In this document: one piece after another, positions 61,008 to 64,000 of the stretch | Layout of the letters: every line of letters begins with the position of its first letter | Numbering within the stretch: position 1 is the stretch's first letter | Origin: Occallatibacter riparius | GTDB lineage: Bacteria > Acidobacteriota > Terriglobia > Terriglobales > Acidobacteriaceae | Assembly (NCBI RefSeq): GCF_025264625.1 | Contig: NZ_CP093313.1 | Coordinates: 4,588,001-4,652,000, forward strand | Length of the DNA stretch: 64,000 nucleotides | Direction of reading: 5' to 3' | Program-made: the position numbers and the translations under genes | The notes under the pieces: model-generated | Seen by the model: the letters and a program-made list of their open reading frames with translations, nothing else | Told to the model about the DNA's origin: nothing | Database searches by the model: none

Positions 61008-62303
61008 TTGCCCCGTAATCAATCCAGTTCCGCAGTTGCCTCGGCGAGGCCATTCCAGCATTCCGATTCGAAGTCTCCGCTCCATTGCGGGGCAGTGTCG
61101 CTCGAAGCACTCGCGAATAAATATGGCACTCCACTGTATGTGTACTCCGCCGACCAGATACTGGACCGGCTGGGGATGTTTCATGAGGCGCTGGAGGGCC
61201 GCGACCATCTGGTGTGCTATGCGGTGAAGGCAAACTCATCGCTTGCGATTCTCAAGCTGCTTGCGGAACATGGCGCAGGGTTCGATATTGTGTCGGGTGG
61301 GGAACTGGACCGCGTGCTTGCTGCCGCACCTGAGGCGGCGGGGCGGGTGGTGTTTTCGGGAGTGGGGAAGACTGCAGACGAGATTGATCACGCACTGAAC
61401 GTGGGGATTCTGGAATTCAACGTGGAGAGCGAGGCGGAGCTGGACCTGCTTTCTGCGCGAGCCGCGAAGCTGAAGCGCAAGACGCGTTTCGCGCTGCGGG
61501 TGAATCCAGATGTGTTCGCGGAAACGCATCCGTATATCTCGACGGGGTTGCGCGAACACAAATTCGGTATCGACATCAAGCGCGCTGCCGAGTTGTACAA
61601 GCGAGTGAAGGGGAATAAGTGGCTTGAGGCGCATGGCATCAGCGTGCACATCGGGTCGCAGATTCGCTCGGCTGATCCGTTTGGCGCGGCGCTGGGACGC
61701 GTGCACAAGCTGGTGCGGCAGCTCAGGCGCGAGGGGATCGAGCTTCGATCGATTGATGCGGGCGGAGGATTGGGGATCGATTACCACGGCGGCAACTCCG
61801 ATCCTGCGGCGCGTGTGCGCGATTATGCGGTGGCGATCAACGCGGCCCTGGATGGGTTCGAAGGCAGGCTGCTGCTGGAGCCGGGGCGGTTCCTGGTGGC
61901 GCAGGCGGGAGCGCTGGTGACACGGGTGCTCAACGTGAAGCAGAACGGGCGCAAGACGTTTGTGATTACCGATGCGGCGATGAACGACCTGATCCGGCCG
62001 GCGCTGTACCAGGCGCATCACGAGATTGTGCCGGTGATGCCGCGTGCGGGGCGTGCGCGAGCGGTGGATATTGTGGGGCCGGTATGCGAGTCGGGCGACT
62101 TCTTTGCTCGAGATCGGAAGCTTGCGCCGGTCGAGACGGGCGATCTGCTGGCGCTGCTGGATGCGGGAGCGTATGGGATGTCGCAGGCATCGAATTACAA
62201 TACGCGGCTGCGCCCGGCAGAGGTGCTGGTGGAAGGGAAGCGGGCGCGGCTGATCAAGCGCAGAGAGACTATCGCGGATCTGCTGGCGACGGAGATCCCC
62301 TAG
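61008..62303 (+). CDS. lysA: Diaminopimelate decarboxylase
   Basis: A 431-residue cytoplasmic PLP enzyme that converts meso-diaminopimelate to lysine, the last step of lysine synthesis. Seen: YVYSADQILDRL, CYAVKANSSLAIL with the PLP-binding Lys74, ALRVNPDVFAETHPYISTGL, HIGSQIRSADPF, IDAGGGLGIDYHGG, LEPGRFLVAQAGALVTRVL and GPVCESGDFFARDRKLAPVE with the active-site Cys; DAGAYGMSQASNYN is near the end. The start is TTG 61008, with AGGA about eight bases upstream; the first 25 residues are not conserved family sequence. Its stop overlaps the convergent DUF1569 gene by four bases. Confidence 0.93.
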   Translation: MPRNQSSSAVASARPFQHSDSKSPLHCGAVSLEALANKYGTPLYVYSADQILDRLGMFHEALEGRDHLVCYAVKANSSLAILKLLAEHGAGFDIVSGGELDRVLAAAPEAAGRVVFSGVGKTADEIDHALNVGILEFNVESEAELDLLSARAAKLKRKTRFALRVNPDVFAETHPYISTGLREHKFGIDIKRAAELYKRVKGNKWLEAHGISVHIGSQIRSADPFGAALGRVHKLVRQLRREGIELRSIDAGGGLGIDYHGGNSDPAARVRDYAVAINAALDGFEGRLLLEPGRFLVAQAGALVTRVLNVKQNGRKTFVITDAAMNDLIRPALYQAHHEIVPVMPRAGRARAVDIVGPVCESGDFFARDRKLAPVETGDLLALLDAGAYGMSQASNYNTRLRPAEVLVEGKRARLIKRRETIADLLATEIP

Positions 62304-62761
62304 ACGCCGAACTGCCGCAGATGATGATCGACGTGCTTGTACATGAGGATTGCCCAGTGTTCCGGCTTTAGGGGTCCGAAGAAGGGATGCGGGTACCGGG
62401 AACAGCACGCCGGGCCCTTTGTGGCGAAGCTCTCGATGGCTGCGATGAGTTGAGTGCGTTCATGATCGAAATCAGACGGTGCGATATCCGCGCGGAGGAG
62501 TTCCGGCGCGGTGGGTGAGTTGCGGCGGAAGGGCTTGTCGTCGCCTAAAACCATCGGCTTGATGAGGCGTCCCAGAACGTTGGCGGGAAAGGGTGCGCGT
62601 TTGGGATTGACACTGCCCGTGGCCATGTCAAAGGCGGAGGTGCAGTGCGCCAGCGTCTGCACGACGGACATCTTGCCCCATTGCCGCTCACTATCGGGTT
62701 GGAGGCGCAGGATGCGCTGCTTTAGTTCGTATGCCTGGGCAGGGTCAAAGAGGTTTTTCAT
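62300..62761 (-). CDS. DUF1569-family protein (DinB-like fold)
   Basis: A 153-residue soluble helical protein. WGKMSVVQTLAHCTSAFDMA near the N-terminus, RLIKPMVLGDDKPFRRNSPT in the middle, and FFGPLKPEHWAILMYKHVDH HLRQFGV at the end match DUF1569, a family in the DinB-like four-helix superfamily whose conserved histidines (in the AHC and KHVDHHL stretches) probably bind a metal. Reaction unknown; relatives carry out thiol-dependent transfers. ATG 62761 begins MKNLFDPAQAYE; an upstream in-frame ATG at 62785 has no better ribosome site. Converges with lysA. Confidence 0.8.
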   Translation of the reverse strand: MKNLFDPAQAYELKQRILRLQPDSERQWGKMSVVQTLAHCTSAFDMATGSVNPKRAPFPANVLGRLIKPMVLGDDKPFRRNSPTAPELLRADIAPSDFDHERTQLIAAIESFATKGPACCSRYPHPFFGPLKPEHWAILMYKHVDHHLRQFGV

Positions 62762-62984
62762 GGTTTGTTGGTCACCAGCATGCATGCATTATCGCGGACC
62801 AGTTTCAAGAGCTTTGTATCATGCGAGGCGGAGCGATTCGGTGGCCCGGTTGCGAAAAGGCATCCTGGCTGGTTGAGCGGGAATCTCGGCCAGTCCATCG
62901 CAAATTCCGAATTGCAGCAACTGACCTTCTGAAACCTTCCCGCATCGCCGCCCGTCCCTATATCGTTACCTCCGGAGGAAATTC

Positions 62985-64000
62985 ATGACGCATTTCGCTA
63001 TGAAGGCGGCGTGTGCTTTGGCAGCCGTAGCGCTGCTTGGGCTCAACCTGACCGCCAAGGCAGATCCACTCACCGTTAAGACAGATCAGGGAAAAGTTCA
63101 CGGGAAGACTATCAATGGCGACAAGGTCCGGGCATGGCTCGGGCTGCCATACGCCGCGCCGCCGGTAGGCGATCTTCGCTGGAAGGCTCCGCAGCCTGCG
63201 GCCAAGTGGAAGGGCGAGCGCGACGCCACCAAATATGGCCCGCATTGCGCGCAGAATCCTGTGTTCGCCGACATGATCTTCCAGGACGACACGAAGAACG
63301 GCAGCGAGGACTGCCTGTCTCTGAATGTCTACGCGCCTGCGACGGCGGATAGCAAAGCCAAGCTTCCGGTCATGTTCTGGATTCACGGCGGCGGCTTCTC
63401 CGGCGGCGGCAGCAACGAGCCGCGCCACAATGGCGATTTTCTTCCGCTGAAGGGTGTTGTGCTGGTTACGATCAACTACCGCCTTGGCGTTTTCGGATTC
63501 CTGGCGACCGCTGACCTGGCGAAAGAGGCAGATGGCGCGGCCGGCAATTACGGCCTAATGGATATGGTTGCCGCGCTTAAGTGGGTGAAGGCCAACATCG
63601 GGGAGTTCGGCGGCGACCCGAACAACGTGACGATCTTCGGCGAGAGCGCGGGATCGTTTGCGGTGAGCACTCTGATGGCATCGCCGATGGCGCAGGGGCT
63701 GTTCCATAAGGCTATTGGCGAATCGGGAGCAGCGGTTGGCCACGGGCCGATGCCCTACCAGTCGCTCGCGGACCGCGAAGTGAAAGATGCGCAGTGGGTA
63801 GCCGGGCTCAACGTGAAAACGCTTGCCGAGCTCCGCGCGATGCCCACGCAGGCCATTCTGGACGCAGCGAAGAAGCCCGGCGTTGGGTTTCCGCCGGACG
63901 TGGACGGCAAAGTGCTCGCTGTGCCTGTCGAAGAAACCTACACGGCCGGCAAGCAGGCGCACGTGCCCCTGCTGGCTGGATGGAACGCGGATGAAGGCAG
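62985..64000 (+). CDS. Type B carboxylesterase / para-nitrobenzyl esterase-like, 5' part only
   Basis: The gene runs out of the window; 338 codons are seen. GGAGGAA lies five bases before ATG 62985. A signal peptide (about 1-26, ending AKADP) is followed by the alpha/beta-hydrolase of type B esterases: AWLGLPYAAPPVGDLRW, EDCLSLNVYAPA, VMFWIHGGGFSGGG (oxyanion hole), ALKWVKANIGEFGGDPNNVT and FGESAGSFAVSTLM, which is G-E-S-A-G with the nucleophilic Ser at about 227. The Glu and His of the triad would lie in or beyond the missing end. It hydrolyses esters in the periplasm or outside; the substrate is unknown. Confidence 0.92.
   Translation, partial: MTHFAMKAACALAAVALLGLNLTAKADPLTVKTDQGKVHGKTINGDKVRAWLGLPYAAPPVGDLRWKAPQPAAKWKGERDATKYGPHCAQNPVFADMIFQDDTKNGSEDCLSLNVYAPATADSKAKLPVMFWIHGGGFSGGGSNEPRHNGDFLPLKGVVLVTINYRLGVFGFLATADLAKEADGAAGNYGLMDMVAALKWVKANIGEFGGDPNNVTIFGESAGSFAVSTLMASPMAQGLFHKAIGESGAAVGHGPMPYQSLADREVKDAQWVAGLNVKTLAELRAMPTQAILDAAKKPGVGFPPDVDGKVLAVPVEETYTAGKQAHVPLLAGWNADEG

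Overview
The window looks like a chromosomal stretch of a GC-rich acidobacterium (Acidobacteriota, probably class Terriglobia / family Acidobacteriaceae). The strongest evidence is a set of families largely confined to that phylum: two 'acidobacterial duplicated orphan permease' (ADOP) genes, each behind a PadR regulator, and an acidobacterial VWFA-type secreted protein. FecR-domain surface proteins, plant-polymer glycoside hydrolases (GH9, GH13, a Tat-exported GH42-like protein) and hairpin-rich intergenic repeats fit the same picture. No phage, plasmid, transposase or CRISPR locus was seen.

Layout. 1-6.4 kb: the end of an ECF sigma factor, its zinc-binding anti-sigma factor and a FecR-domain protein, joined by ATGA stop/start overlaps; then a cation/proton antiporter and a second FecR-domain protein. 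6.4-8.3 kb: a DUF4126 membrane protein, a very small acidic protein and a class II fructose-bisphosphate aldolase. 8.3-16.2 kb: an accessory region. Two near-identical CpaE/MinD-like ATPase genes lie here, and each is bracketed by a direct duplication of the 5' end of the gene next to it (a Tat-exported glycoside hydrolase-like gene in one case, a methyltransferase gene in the other). The methyltransferase itself carries a one-base frameshift. A flavodoxin-like gene lies between the two units. 16.4-24.4 kb: small membrane protein, GNAT acetyltransferase, a 59-residue zinc ribbon, a secreted unknown, a CPBP-type membrane protein, accA, and an osmoprotectant-type ABC transporter operon. 24.6-26.8 kb: a DrrAB-like ABC exporter with its TetR regulator, facing a palindromic operator. 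26.9-38 kb: a secreted unknown, a very large GH13 protein, tRNA-Ser(CGA), an 815-residue membrane protein of unknown function, two unknowns and dinB. 38-43.3 kb: a 52-base tandem array, two tiny coupled genes, a GH9 cellulase, ribBA and a G-rich 165-base tandem repeat. 43.4-57.5 kb: PadR-ADOP, a KaiC-like ATPase overlapping a histidine kinase, an enoyl-CoA hydratase-like protein, a VOC protein, and a PadR-ADOP-VWFA operon behind a clear PadR-type operator. 57.7-64 kb: a DUF4097 protein, a secreted Ig/lectin-like protein, a probably broken gene, lysA, a DUF1569 protein and the start of a type B carboxylesterase.

Central-metabolism genes (fba, accA, ribBA, lysA, dinB) are scattered singly among regulators, exporters and carbohydrate enzymes. 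The most unusual structure is the repeated 'ATPase plus duplicated neighbour start' arrangement at 8.7-15.4 kb. It behaves as if an ATPase cassette had been placed twice next to unrelated genes, each time copying roughly 90-120 bases of the neighbour. All functional statements are from reading the sequence only; no database search was run.
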